From contig CACKMK010000001.1 of NCBI GenBank assembly GCA_902601345.1, positions 1 through 64,000 on the forward strand: a stretch of DNA of 64,000 nucleotides, written 5' to 3'. The notes beneath the pieces are model-generated. The model had not been told where the DNA came from, made no database searches, and saw only the letters and a program-made list of their open reading frames with translations. Origin of the DNA: an uncultured Candidatus Poseidoniales archaeon. GTDB lineage: Archaea > Thermoplasmatota > Poseidoniia > Poseidoniales > Thalassarchaeaceae. Shown here one piece after another: positions 51,859-60,636 of this stretch; positions within the stretch are counted from its first letter, which is position 1; every line of letters starts with the position of its first letter. The translations under genes were made by a program, and so were the position numbers.

Positions 51859-53610
51859 TCAGACAACTCTCCTTCCTAGTACCGTAGATGATGCCAAAAT
51901 ACTCGATATTGCCGCTAAGAGTCCGAATCCGGGTGTGAATACCCCTCCAGTCGGCATTCCCGCCCACGAGTCATAGAACATGAATTGGAAGTCTCTGTCC
52001 CTATACTCATCATCTTCATCGCATGGCTCGATTACCTTATCAGTCCTAGAGATTGAATAGGCATCGCCTGCAGATGTATACCCGTCGTTATCGTTATCGG
52101 ACCATGATAGCGTCCATTGGTAGCATTGGTCAGTGTAAGTGGAAGACTGTTCGCTAAGTTGCATCTCAGTGACCAAAGCGTCCTCACCACCGCCCTCCTC
52201 TGATTCCCCATCGATTGCATAGACGCGCAAGATGATCTCGTTCAGATTGACCTCCTCGAAATGCTCCTCGCTGAGGTCTGCAGACCATGTCTTGACATTG
52301 CCCGAATCCTCCTCGATATCGTTCTCTATCTTCATGGTCATTGAGGTTCGCGGGAGAGAGGTATCAATTCCAATATCAATTAACGAAGCGTCCAACATCT
52401 CTATTGAGCAACTTTCCATACCCTCAATTGATGAAATCTGTAAGAGCTTCAATTTAGGGACGCTTCCAACAATTTCGAGGCTCGCGACTAATCCCTCTGT
52501 TTCGTTTGTTCCTTCGACCGTGTTAACTCCATCATCGTATGATAACGTCCAATTATCCGTCCAGCCAAATGGGTGATTTTCGAAGAATTCATCGCATTCG
52601 GACTCTCCGTCGTCGCTCTCACCATCTCCACCTTCTCCCCCCTCGTCTTCGGAGAATGGGTTTTCGTATTGGTAGACCTCATCCCTCGCATAGTACCAAG
52701 ATCCAGAGTCGGGACTGCCAATTCGGTAATTTATCCCGTCTGGGCCCTGAACTGTGGTTTGTTCGATAGAAATATCCCCCATGATTCTCATAACCATGCT
52801 GTTGTACATAATTTCGTTTGTGGGATCATGGCCCACAATCATCTCCACTGCAGTCGTATTGGCATTACTGTCGCTTTCCATTCCATCTTCTTCGGTGCTT
52901 GCTTCGATCACAATTACTCTGATGAATCCAGTATCGTTTCTTAGAGCATCAATAGACGCCCCAAAGCCATCGGGGTCCCCGTCATTGTTGCTATCAGCTA
53001 GGAACGCCTCAAGATTTTCCAAAGTCATAACGAATGGGTATTCGCACATTGTCTGGTTGCTTTCTGTTGCGCTAGGATCGTAGTTAGTCGCAGTAATATC
53101 AGTGCAGCCCTCTGACTCAGCCCAATCATATACTCCGTCATCGTCTTCATCGTAGTCGCATGAGCCATCATCATCAGTAGATGAAGAGTTGTGATTGTTG
53201 GCATTGATATCTGTGCAACCAGGCTGTTCAAATGGATCTATTATCCCGTCTCCGTCACTATCGTATACGCAGGTCCCATCGTCTTCTGTTGCGTTAATCT
53301 CGTGATTGTAAGCTTCAGGGTAAGTGCATCCCGGTACAGGTTCTGGGACAACTGGGTAGCGACATGAGCCATCGTCTTCTGTGGCTGATGGATTATGATT
53401 CAGGGCATCCGAGTACATGCACCCAAGGATTTTCGCAGGTGCGTCCGGGTAAATGCAGGATCCATCGTCAATAATGGAAGATGAATTGAAGTTAACAGCC
53501 TCCGGATAAGTGCAGCCCATCGATTGTTCAGAAGTATCAACGTCAGATTGTGTGCATCCGGACATCAAAATTGGTGCTATAAGGACTATGGTAATTAGCA
53601 GTGGCCTCAT
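51859..53610 (-). CDS. Surface lipoprotein with Cys-rich repeats and a PGF-CTERM tail
   Basis: 583-residue secreted protein from the ATG at 53610. The signal peptide ends in the lipobox ILMSGC, placing lipid-modifiable Cys19 at the mature N-terminus. Residues about 30-190 contain five copies of a repeat of the type GCT-(Y/D)-x-x-A-x-N-(F/H/Y)-(N/D)-x-S-(S/A)-T-x-DDGSC, separated by short acidic, Asp-rich linkers. A long acidic domain follows. The C-terminus is TPGFGLLAAISSILASS followed by an arginine pair, the PGF-CTERM pattern recognised by archaeosortase A. It is 25 nt downstream of the DHFR gene. The protein may thus be lipid-anchored at one or both ends. Its ligand is unknown. Confidence 0.85.
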   Translation of the reverse strand: MRPLLITIVLIAPILMSGCTQSDVDTSEQSMGCTYPEAVNFNSSSIIDDGSCIYPDAPAKILGCMYSDALNHNPSATEDDGSCRYPVVPEPVPGCTYPEAYNHEINATEDDGTCVYDSDGDGIIDPFEQPGCTDINANNHNSSSTDDDGSCDYDEDDDGVYDWAESEGCTDITATNYDPSATESNQTMCEYPFVMTLENLEAFLADSNNDGDPDGFGASIDALRNDTGFIRVIVIEASTEEDGMESDSNANTTAVEMIVGHDPTNEIMYNSMVMRIMGDISIEQTTVQGPDGINYRIGSPDSGSWYYARDEVYQYENPFSEDEGGEGGDGESDDGESECDEFFENHPFGWTDNWTLSYDDGVNTVEGTNETEGLVASLEIVGSVPKLKLLQISSIEGMESCSIEMLDASLIDIGIDTSLPRTSMTMKIENDIEEDSGNVKTWSADLSEEHFEEVNLNEIILRVYAIDGESEEGGGEDALVTEMQLSEQSSTYTDQCYQWTLSWSDNDNDGYTSAGDAYSISRTDKVIEPCDEDDEYRDRDFQFMFYDSWAGMPTGGVFTPGFGLLAAISSILASSTVLGRRVV

Positions 53611-53635
53611 GTCCACCCGCTGGAACTGGTGCAAA

Positions 53636-54145
53636 TCAACCCTTTGTCCAGATAGAGTAGGTCGATTCGTATTCGTTTTTCTCATCGGCCCTAACAGTCT
53701 CGATCAACTGTTGGGTCCAAAGTGATCGATCCCAGTTTGGGAAGAAAACATCGCCACTCTTATTCGTTTGAACCTCGGTAACATGAATTTCCTCTACTCT
53801 GTCCATGAACATCTCATATATCTGGGCTCCACCTATTATCCAACATTCATCACTTCCTTCTGCAAATGCTATCTCTATCGCTCTACCGACGTATAGGGCC
53901 GTGATAGCACCCTCGTCCTCCCAATCTGTATCCCTAGACATTACGATGTTAGCTCTCTCGGGAAGTGGCCGGAAATTATCTGGAAGAGACTCCCATGTTC
54001 GCCTCCCCATGACCACCGAATTGAATCCATCAGCCTCAGTCAGCCTCTTGAAACGGGCCATGTCGCTAGATAGCCTCCATGGCAAACCATTTCCCTTTCC
54101 TATGCAACCGTCCTTGTCCATAGCAACAATCATAGCCATTTTCAT
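53636..54145 (-). CDS. folA: Dihydrofolate reductase
   Basis: 169-residue NADPH-dependent reductase that regenerates tetrahydrofolate used by ThyA. The N-terminus MIVAMDKDGCIGKGNGLPWRLSSDM contains the folate- and nicotinamide-binding residues, with VMGRRTWESLP and WIIGGAQIYEMFM (glycine pair and cis-peptide) later. It is seven nt downstream of thyA, a common pairing. DHFR and ThyA use implies folate-type C1 metabolism rather than the tetrahydromethanopterin route. Confidence 0.95.
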   Translation of the reverse strand: MKMAMIVAMDKDGCIGKGNGLPWRLSSDMARFKRLTEADGFNSVVMGRRTWESLPDNFRPLPERANIVMSRDTDWEDEGAITALYVGRAIEIAFAEGSDECWIIGGAQIYEMFMDRVEEIHVTEVQTNKSGDVFFPNWDRSLWTQQLIETVRADEKNEYESTYSIWTKG

Positions 54146-54152
54146 TAGATCA

Positions 54153-54947
54153 CTAAACCGATATTGGGGCAGCTATGTGTGGGTGATGTTCATATCCGTC
54201 TATGGATATGTGCTCGAATCTGAAATCATCAATCGATTTTATGGATGGATCCAGTCTCAAAGTCGGTAGATTCAGCGGCTCTCTACTGACTTGTAAACGA
54301 GCTTGGTCTATGTGATTCAGGTACAAGTGGCAATCCCCCCCAGTCCAAATAAACTCGCCAGGTTCTAGATCGCAAACCTGAGCTATCATGCAGGTCAATA
54401 GGCTGTAGGACGATATGTTGAATGGCACACCAAGGAAAACGTCTGCACTTCTTTGGTATAGGTTACAAGACAGCTTACCATCGTTTACGTAAAATTGGAA
54501 GAATGCGTGACACGGCATTAACGCCATGTCACGCAGATCTCCCACGTTCCATGCTGAAACAATGATACGTCTACTGTTCGGATCTTTTTTGATAAGATCT
54601 ATTGCCCCTTCGATTTGATCTATTACCCTGCCGTCGTTTGACTCCCATTTCCTCCACTGTTTACCATAAACTGGACCAAGATCACCATTCTCATCTGCCC
54701 ACTCGTTCCATATCCTAACCTTGTTTTGAATGAGGTATTCGATATTGGTATCTCCGGAAAGGAACCAAAGTAACTCGTGTATGACACTCGGCCAATGGAC
54801 TCTTTTTGTTGTAACTGCAGGAAAACCGCCGCTTAGATCGAACCTCATCTGGTGTCCGAAAAGTGAGACCGTCCCTGTCCCGGTCCTATCTTCTTTGGCC
54901 TCACCCTCCTCGAGTATTCGATTCAGTAAGTCAAGATACTGCCTCAT
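54153..54947 (-). CDS. thyA: Thymidylate synthase ThyA
   Basis: Methylates dUMP to dTMP using methylene-tetrahydrofolate. The 264-residue protein (from the ATG at 54947, giving the usual [15 protein letters not shown] start) has [18 protein letters not shown], the catalytic Cys near residue 146 in [10 protein letters not shown], and [14 protein letters not shown] longer in-frame start at 54980 adds an unsupported peptide. Classic ThyA is patchy in archaea, many of which use ThyX instead. Confidence 0.96.
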   Translation of the reverse strand: MRQYLDLLNRILEEGEAKEDRTGTGTVSLFGHQMRFDLSGGFPAVTTKRVHWPSVIHELLWFLSGDTNIEYLIQNKVRIWNEWADENGDLGPVYGKQWRKWESNDGRVIDQIEGAIDLIKKDPNSRRIIVSAWNVGDLRDMALMPCHAFFQFYVNDGKLSCNLYQRSADVFLGVPFNISSYSLLTCMIAQVCDLEPGEFIWTGGDCHLYLNHIDQARLQVSREPLNLPTLRLDPSIKSIDDFRFEHISIDGYEHHPHIAAPISV

Positions 54948-54987
54948 ACAATTGGCGTGTGTGGTCAGGTAGTCCATCAAGAATGCG

Positions 54988-55764
54988 CTAAGGTGCCCCT
55001 CTCATTGCAAGTGTGTTTACTAATTGGTTTGAAAACTTGCGATATAATAACCTCATTTCCTCTTGTCGTTCATCCATGCTTTTGGCCATCATTGAATCTA
55101 CCCATTGGTCATCTATTGACCCGCCATCCGAATGCGCTGCCCATTCTGAGAACGTTATCGGGTCGTCCACAATCAAATCGATCCTTTTCCATGGCTTGGG
55201 CAGTTTTGTTCCAGGAGGCATGAAATCTCTAGCTCCAATGGACAGAGTTACAGGAACAATTGGGACGTCTGGAAAGAGTGCTGCTAGCCTTGCAAAACCA
55301 GTTTTCGAGGGCTGTAGTAAAGGTGCTTCTGTCCGTCTCGACCTTGTTCCCTCGGGAAATATTCCCAGACAACAGCCACTTTTTATTACATCTACCGCTC
55401 TGGATAGAGAATCCCTAGAACCTGAACCTCTGAACGTCTCAATTTGACCTGTTGAGATCATTACAAATCGATTTGGTTGCTTGTCAAAGTGACCCTCTTT
55501 CGCCAAGAAATGAATAGGCCTCTGAGACGCCAGAATCTTAATGAATGGATCAAGATTACCAAGGTGGTTACCACAGAATATTGCTGGACCTTCCAATGGG
55601 ACCTTGTGAGCCCCCCTTATGTGGACATTTGTCATGCTTCTCAGGATGGCGGGGACATACTTTTCCAGGAACCTGTAGATTAGTGGGGTGGAGAAGGCCT
55701 GTCCCGTACCCTCCAACTGCACCCAAGAGCTAATATTCTTCATAGATGTCTCAGACAGGCCCAT
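54988..55764 (-). CDS. plsC: PlsC-family 1-acyl-glycerol-phosphate acyltransferase
   Basis: 258-residue membrane-associated acyltransferase. The HX4D catalytic motif reads [11 protein letters not shown] near residue 64, and the substrate-binding motif is FPEGTRSR near 134-141. The family transfers fatty acyl groups to lyso-phospholipids, an activity tied to bacterial ester lipids, so its presence in an archaeal context is notable. It is 40 nt upstream of thyA on the same strand. Membrane association is suggested by hydrophobic patches at the N-terminus; the true acyl donor and acceptor are unknown. Confidence 0.88.
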   Translation of the reverse strand: MGLSETSMKNISSWVQLEGTGQAFSTPLIYRFLEKYVPAILRSMTNVHIRGAHKVPLEGPAIFCGNHLGNLDPFIKILASQRPIHFLAKEGHFDKQPNRFVMISTGQIETFRGSGSRDSLSRAVDVIKSGCCLGIFPEGTRSRRTEAPLLQPSKTGFARLAALFPDVPIVPVTLSIGARDFMPPGTKLPKPWKRIDLIVDDPITFSEWAAHSDGGSIDDQWVDSMMAKSMDERQEEMRLLYRKFSNQLVNTLAMRGAP

Positions 55765-55838
55765 ATCAACGGCACCAAGTACTCAGTTTCATACTTTACA
55801 GTTGAAATGTTGAAGTGTCATAATGTCTGGTTAGTACC

Positions 55839-56951
55839 ATGCATAGCAGATGCTGGGCCCTTTCACTGGGACTGATCCTACTCTCGCCAATTGTTGCGCC
55901 ATCTGCTGTCGGGGAATGGGGGACTGATACCTGGCTAACGAACGTAATTGGCCCTGAGAGATTGGAACACGGGGATGAATTTGGGTGCCACGGGTTTGAG
56001 GGTGTGGATACCATAGAGGAAAACTGGGTAATTTCTGGATGTAGGGATTATCTCGCTGGACTAACCGACTCCTCAAAGTGGGGCAGTGATCCTGTTTCAT
56101 TCGGAATAGAGGCCGAAGTGCTCGATCAGGATACAGTTGACTCGCTGAAAGAATCCGGATTCGTAATCGTCGGAGACTCTTTGGAAGAAGTCCCAGAAGG
56201 ACTTGTTTCTATGGTGAGAAATGGTGGTAGTCTGGAAAAAGGAGTTGCCGACATAGAGTTACTTGAGTCGGCAGAGGCGGACTCGCTAGTCTCTGTTTAC
56301 TGGAGGGCAAGGGTTGGAGACTTCCGCGTGAGGGATGATGCAGAGGTGATATCCTGGTTAGAGGATCAGCAGGTTTGGTTCACCACATGGGGTGAATGGC
56401 ATTTTCACGGAATATCCGGACGGTCCACTTCAGTGATCTCAGATGGATCAGTTCTAACATCGACATCCCTACCTTCGGAAAGGTGGAACGTCCCGGGAAC
56501 AATCAGGCTCCAGTTCGAACAGGATGTCTTATCTGTTTCAGACTCAAACGGTGCTAAGATTCCTCAAATCCCACTAGATTTGAGAGACCTTTCAATCGGT
56601 TGGAGGCCGACTGAAACGGGTATGTTTCTAACCCAGGCTCCGGGAACAAACATCTCGATAGAACTAGATGGCCCAGTCGATACAATTGAGACGACTCCTA
56701 TGAGCACGTTCAATGGTCTACATCATGGTGTAACGATAGTAGGTCATCACACATCCAATCTATTCAGATGGACACAAGACTTTCCTGAATCCATCCTCTC
56801 TTTTACTTGGCTAGTAGAAAGGCCGGAGAAGGAGGGAATTAGCTGGATTATACCCGCATTCGCTGTATCGATGATTATTGCAGTGCCTGCATCCATATAC
56901 TTCCTAGTGAAAAAAGACGTCAGTATGATGTCTACTGATCAGGACGAGTGA
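55839..56951 (+). CDS. Secreted, C-terminally membrane-anchored protein of unknown function
   Basis: 370 residues: a signal peptide (residues 1-25, hydrophobic core LSLGLILLSPIVA), a Trp-rich extracellular domain, and one C-terminal helix (about 341-358) followed by a short Lys/Asp tail. A pair of cysteines around HGDEFGCHGFEG and ISGCRDY may form a disulfide. There is no recognisable catalytic motif and no PGF-CTERM motif, so anchoring is by an uncleaved helix. It is convergent with the oxidoreductase gene, with a 20-nt overlap. Divergent from plsC. Confidence 0.7.
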   Translation: MHSRCWALSLGLILLSPIVAPSAVGEWGTDTWLTNVIGPERLEHGDEFGCHGFEGVDTIEENWVISGCRDYLAGLTDSSKWGSDPVSFGIEAEVLDQDTVDSLKESGFVIVGDSLEEVPEGLVSMVRNGGSLEKGVADIELLESAEADSLVSVYWRARVGDFRVRDDAEVISWLEDQQVWFTTWGEWHFHGISGRSTSVISDGSVLTSTSLPSERWNVPGTIRLQFEQDVLSVSDSNGAKIPQIPLDLRDLSIGWRPTETGMFLTQAPGTNISIELDGPVDTIETTPMSTFNGLHHGVTIVGHHTSNLFRWTQDFPESILSFTWLVERPEKEGISWIIPAFAVSMIIAVPASIYFLVKKDVSMMSTDQDE

Positions 56952-58032
56952 TGATAGGGCCCTGGATCTCCACTCCCTCTTCAATCATCTTGCTAACGAT
57001 TCTTCTTACAGACTCGGACGACATTGCTTCGGGGGGGTGAACTCCAGGTGCTAGCATTTCTGGATTATTCAACCACTCCTCTACGCAGCATATCGTTACT
57101 AATCCGGTTGACCGCGCCATTGAGTGACCATCATCGCTACCGTGATCTTGGACAGTCCACCTCATGCTGGTGCCATCTCTTCCTAGGGCAAATACTTCCA
57201 TCCATGTAAACTCGGGAGTCTTTTCGTTATACTGCCATTCTGCAGTAATCCTCTCAACATCAATTTCTGTATTCTCAGTTTCATCGATGAACATCTGAAT
57301 GTGCCCTGGCCACCTGACTGTGTATTCTGAAAGTTCTTTTGCAGGTATAGTGCTCAGCACGCTCCTCAATCCGTCGGTGAGAAATGCCTCCATGGTTCCT
57401 TTCTCATTTACCTCGATCCAATGCCTCTCCGATAATGCAGGCAATGTGACCAGTTCTGAGCCCCTAATCACTCTAGCCGGCCTTGTATATTCAGCAATCA
57501 CATCCACCGGAGAAAATGGGGCCATGTAATTCCAACCTCCCATGGGTCCGGCTGGGTTTCCACCAACTCGGACTTCGCCTTTCTCTAGTTGGCCCATTTC
57601 ATCGTATGCCATGGAAAGAAGCATGTTTGAAAGACCAGGCGCTATCCCTGTATCCCATAGAATCCTTGCACCGTATTCTTTGGCCTTATCGTCATCTCTG
57701 TCTGGAGTAAACTGGCTGAAACTGAGATCCACTGTTCTCCAGGGAAGCTCCGCGAGAGCCGTTGTGCTCGAATGTCCTATGTCTCCCGGTAGCATGTTTA
57801 CTACGATGTCCTGAAGAGGATTGAATTCGAAACCCTCATTGTGTACAATCATATCTATCATCAAATCTACCGGATCCTTATCCTTCTCGAGGTGATGAAC
57901 CTCCACACCGGGAATTCCGAAAACACGGAACGGTTGTGGGTCGTAAGCGTGGATGGTGTGGCCTGACTCGGCTAACTTTTTTGCAACATAGGAACCGACA
58001 AGCCCCACTCCGAAGCAATGGATATTAGCCAT
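56932..58032 (-). CDS. Saccharopine dehydrogenase-like oxidoreductase
   Basis: 366-residue NAD(P)-dependent protein of the saccharopine dehydrogenase/homospermidine synthase fold. It opens with the Rossmann loop GVGLVGSYVAKKLA at residues 8-21, has a conserved WDTGIAPGLSNML hinge near 149, and ends in a substrate-binding domain. The family includes lysine, polyamine and carboxynorspermidine enzymes, and this sequence does not fix the substrate. It has no pathway partners nearby. Confidence 0.85.
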   Translation of the reverse strand: MANIHCFGVGLVGSYVAKKLAESGHTIHAYDPQPFRVFGIPGVEVHHLEKDKDPVDLMIDMIVHNEGFEFNPLQDIVVNMLPGDIGHSSTTALAELPWRTVDLSFSQFTPDRDDDKAKEYGARILWDTGIAPGLSNMLLSMAYDEMGQLEKGEVRVGGNPAGPMGGWNYMAPFSPVDVIAEYTRPARVIRGSELVTLPALSERHWIEVNEKGTMEAFLTDGLRSVLSTIPAKELSEYTVRWPGHIQMFIDETENTEIDVERITAEWQYNEKTPEFTWMEVFALGRDGTSMRWTVQDHGSDDGHSMARSTGLVTICCVEEWLNNPEMLAPGVHPPEAMSSESVRRIVSKMIEEGVEIQGPIITRPDQ

Positions 58033-58110
58033 GAATACTCGTAGCCGAGTTCCCTATTCGTTCTAACTGTTCGTAGTTCTTAGGGTAAAATCTAGCGATG
58101 CCTTGATTGG

Positions 58111-59514
58111 GTGCAATACAAGCCGCAATTCATGGTAGGGGGAGGTAACATTGATCCTTGGTCCTCTGAGCAATCTACCGACTACGATAGAATGATCGAG
58201 CAATTCGGCTTGACTCCAATGAACCTCGGATCCATGCCGAACCCAGGGATGCTTCACAGACGAGGAATAGTATTTGCACACAGGGATTTGGACGTGATTA
58301 CTGAATCGATAACCAAGGGGGATCCATTCGGAGTTCTTACCGGCCTAATGCCCAGCGGTCGGATGCATCTTGGGCATAGCATGGTCATAGAGCAGGTTCG
58401 CTGGTTCCAGGACCAGGGTGCCGACGTAACCGTTGCCGTTGCCGACCTTGAGGCACTCGCGACTAGAGGAACCTCCCTCCATAAGGGAAGAGAGACGGCG
58501 TTACGGGAGTACGTGTTGAATTATGCTGCATTGGGCTTGGACGCGGACAAGACTAACGTATACTTTCAGAGCTCCAGGCCTGAAGTTCAGAGACTGGCTT
58601 TCACTTTAGGTAAACGTACTAACCTATCAGAATTAGACGCAATATACGGATTCGGTGGAGATACAAATCTGGCTCACGTCCAGGCGCCACTTGTACAGGT
58701 TGGAGATATTGTACATCCTCAATTGGATGACTTTGGAGGGCTAAGGCCAATAGTTGTACCAGTAGGGGTTGACCAAGATCCGCATCTAAGATTGACCAGA
58801 GACATAACTCAGAAGACCAACTGGTTTAATGTGAAGAAGAGGAAGTCGGGGGGGCTTACCGTCGCTCTTTCAGTCCAGGAAGAAAATCTGGCAGAAATGG
58901 GAGTTTCCCAAACTGGTAGAATAGATATGGATTCTAGGGCAAAGCTCGTTGGAAACATTGTTGACTTAATTTCTGAACTAGGATTTTCCGATATCAAGTC
59001 TAACCCCAAGCATGGAATAATCGAGATTCCCGGCGCAACAATGGGGGATCGCTCCAGAATTAGGATAATGTTGCTCCAAATAGAGAGGGATTTGGGTGGC
59101 CTAGGGCTAATGCCCCCTTGTTCCACTTACCACAGATTCGCGGTAGGGATGACTGGCGATAAGATGTCCTCATCTAAACCCGAGAGTACGATCTTCATGG
59201 ATGACGAAATTGAATCCATGGAGAGGAAGGTGAAGCGGGCAATCAGTGGAGGTCAGCCCACGGTGGAAGAGCACAGAAGACTAGGCGGGGATGTCTCAAA
59301 GGACGTAGCATACCAGTATCTGCAATTCTTCTTCGAAAATGACGATACTGCCCTAGCGGAGGTCAAGTCTGAATATGAAAGCGGCAGGATGCTGGCCGGG
59401 GAAGTGAAGCAAATTTGTATTGACAGGGCCACAGACTGGCTCATTGATCTCAAGCAAAGAAGGGATCAAATGGAAGATAGTGTAGCCGATTTCCTCGCTC
59501 CAGATGCAATTTAG
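58111..59514 (+). CDS. trpS: Tryptophanyl-tRNA synthetase
   Basis: Class I synthetase for tRNA-Trp. The 467-residue protein shows the archaeal/eukaryotic N-terminus (DPWSSE, DYDRMIEQFG), the HIGH-type motif GRMHLGHSM near residues 83-91, and the KMSKS-type motif GDKMSSSKP near 350. The C-terminus is the anticodon-binding helical domain. The GTG at 58111 is the listed start; the ATG at 58132 would be seven residues shorter. The stop overlaps the convergent ZPR1-like gene by four bases. Confidence 0.95.
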   Translation: MQYKPQFMVGGGNIDPWSSEQSTDYDRMIEQFGLTPMNLGSMPNPGMLHRRGIVFAHRDLDVITESITKGDPFGVLTGLMPSGRMHLGHSMVIEQVRWFQDQGADVTVAVADLEALATRGTSLHKGRETALREYVLNYAALGLDADKTNVYFQSSRPEVQRLAFTLGKRTNLSELDAIYGFGGDTNLAHVQAPLVQVGDIVHPQLDDFGGLRPIVVPVGVDQDPHLRLTRDITQKTNWFNVKKRKSGGLTVALSVQEENLAEMGVSQTGRIDMDSRAKLVGNIVDLISELGFSDIKSNPKHGIIEIPGATMGDRSRIRIMLLQIERDLGGLGLMPPCSTYHRFAVGMTGDKMSSSKPESTIFMDDEIESMERKVKRAISGGQPTVEEHRRLGGDVSKDVAYQYLQFFFENDDTALAEVKSEYESGRMLAGEVKQICIDRATDWLIDLKQRRDQMEDSVADFLAPDAI

Positions 59515-60092
59515 CGTATGTCGAAAACTGGAACCTCTGGCCCCATGTCCAAAGACTGCTTCTCGTTTTCCAATAGCTCCCTAATGGTTGCATCACTGTG
59601 AATAATCTGGCTCCTACCCCTTGGGTCCAGAAGCTCGATAAGAAAATGAGAAACTCCATCTTTCATCTTTTTCAGCGCTTCCAATAGTTCCATAGATGCG
59701 ACTAATACCTTTTCATCATCCGAGTTTCCCCTTATTACAGAGCCTACAGCATCTTCGAACCTATTTATGACGCCTTCAATATTCGACACAAATCCACTGG
59801 AAGAACCGCCAGGGGAGACCTCCAAATCTAGGTCAGGTATCCTGATAGTGCCGGATGACGAACGTACCACTCTTGCCGATATTTTTTCTGGATCGTCCAC
59901 GATTAGAGATGAGTAGCCGGGCCTCTCACCGTCCGAGGGGATGAAGTCCGTATGTTTCCATCCACAAGATTCACAAATTACAGTTATTTGTGTATGCTCT
60001 CCGAAGTATGGAATTTCGGAACTCATTGCCAGCATCGTCAATGCGTCGTCTTCGAGACATTGGGGACACGGGGCGTCTACCTTACTCTGCAT
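59511..60092 (-). CDS. ZPR1-like zinc-finger protein
   Basis: 193-residue homologue of the ZPR1 domain, a family tied in eukaryotes to translation factor eEF1A. The zinc finger has Cys9, Cys12, Cys40 and Cys43, and the spacing and IPYFGEHTQITVICESCGW sequence are characteristic. Archaeal members have one ZPR1 module rather than two, as here. It lies three nt downstream of the SepF-like gene on the same strand. In archaea the role is not established. Confidence 0.85.
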   Translation of the reverse strand: MQSKVDAPCPQCLEDDALTMLAMSSEIPYFGEHTQITVICESCGWKHTDFIPSDGERPGYSSLIVDDPEKISARVVRSSSGTIRIPDLDLEVSPGGSSSGFVSNIEGVINRFEDAVGSVIRGNSDDEKVLVASMELLEALKKMKDGVSHFLIELLDPRGRSQIIHSDATIRELLENEKQSLDMGPEVPVFDIR

Positions 60093-60095
60093 TTT

Positions 60096-60485
60096 TTACT
60101 TCACCCTGGCACTATCAAAAGTTGGAGGAAGTAGCAGAAGTCTGGTGTTTCCAAGTCGAACCACTTGGCCATTAACGTCGTCTTCGACAAAATCCTGGAT
60201 CTTTCCGACTGCTAGTTGTAGTTCCATGTCCCTAGACAACAGATCCGACATCTCGATAATTACAATGTCCCCATCAGACACCCAGTCCATTATTTGTGAA
60301 ATTCCGGTAACATCTTCTAGAACTGCTCTATGAATTATGACGTCTCCGTCTAACCTGGGTACTGGGGCATCGGGGAACCTCATGCCCAGATCATGGTATG
60401 GCTCGCCTGGATCAATGATGCTCATTCCTTGGTCCGCTATGCTCGGCATCTCTACCCACTTAGGGCCATCATCTTCTACAGACAC
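60096..60485 (-). CDS. sepF: SepF-like cell-division protein
   Basis: 129-residue protein. The C-terminal part VSDGDIVIIEMSDLL, then a helix, then VNGQVVRLGNTRLLLLPP matches the SepF fold, which links FtsZ to the membrane in archaeal division. The N-terminus is about 50 residues and lacks an obvious amphipathic membrane-binding helix, which SepF usually has in its first residues. It is upstream of the ZPR1-like gene. No ftsZ is in the window. A pilT/PIN-like or DUF552 paralogue is the alternative. Confidence 0.7.
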   Translation of the reverse strand: MSVEDDGPKWVEMPSIADQGMSIIDPGEPYHDLGMRFPDAPVPRLDGDVIIHRAVLEDVTGISQIMDWVSDGDIVIIEMSDLLSRDMELQLAVGKIQDFVEDDVNGQVVRLGNTRLLLLPPTFDSARVK

Positions 60486-60636
60486 AATTTGCCGACATAC
60501 TTTGTGCCCTTGATATCTTCTGCATACCAGCTAAGGATATTTCGAAAATTTATGGTATTCGGCAAGACCGGCTCCCGTCGCATTGATAAGGGGTCGATTC
60601 TAGAGATAATCACTGGCAACTCCGCCGGTGATTACT

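Noticed and set aside
52539..52944. Plus-strand open frames within the lipoprotein gene
   Set aside because: They are antisense to the acidic domain of the PGF-CTERM protein and show no domain or start-site support.
53611..53685. Upstream extension of the PGF-CTERM protein into the DHFR gene
   Set aside because: It would bury the signal peptide 25 residues inside the protein; the lipobox requires the start at 53610.
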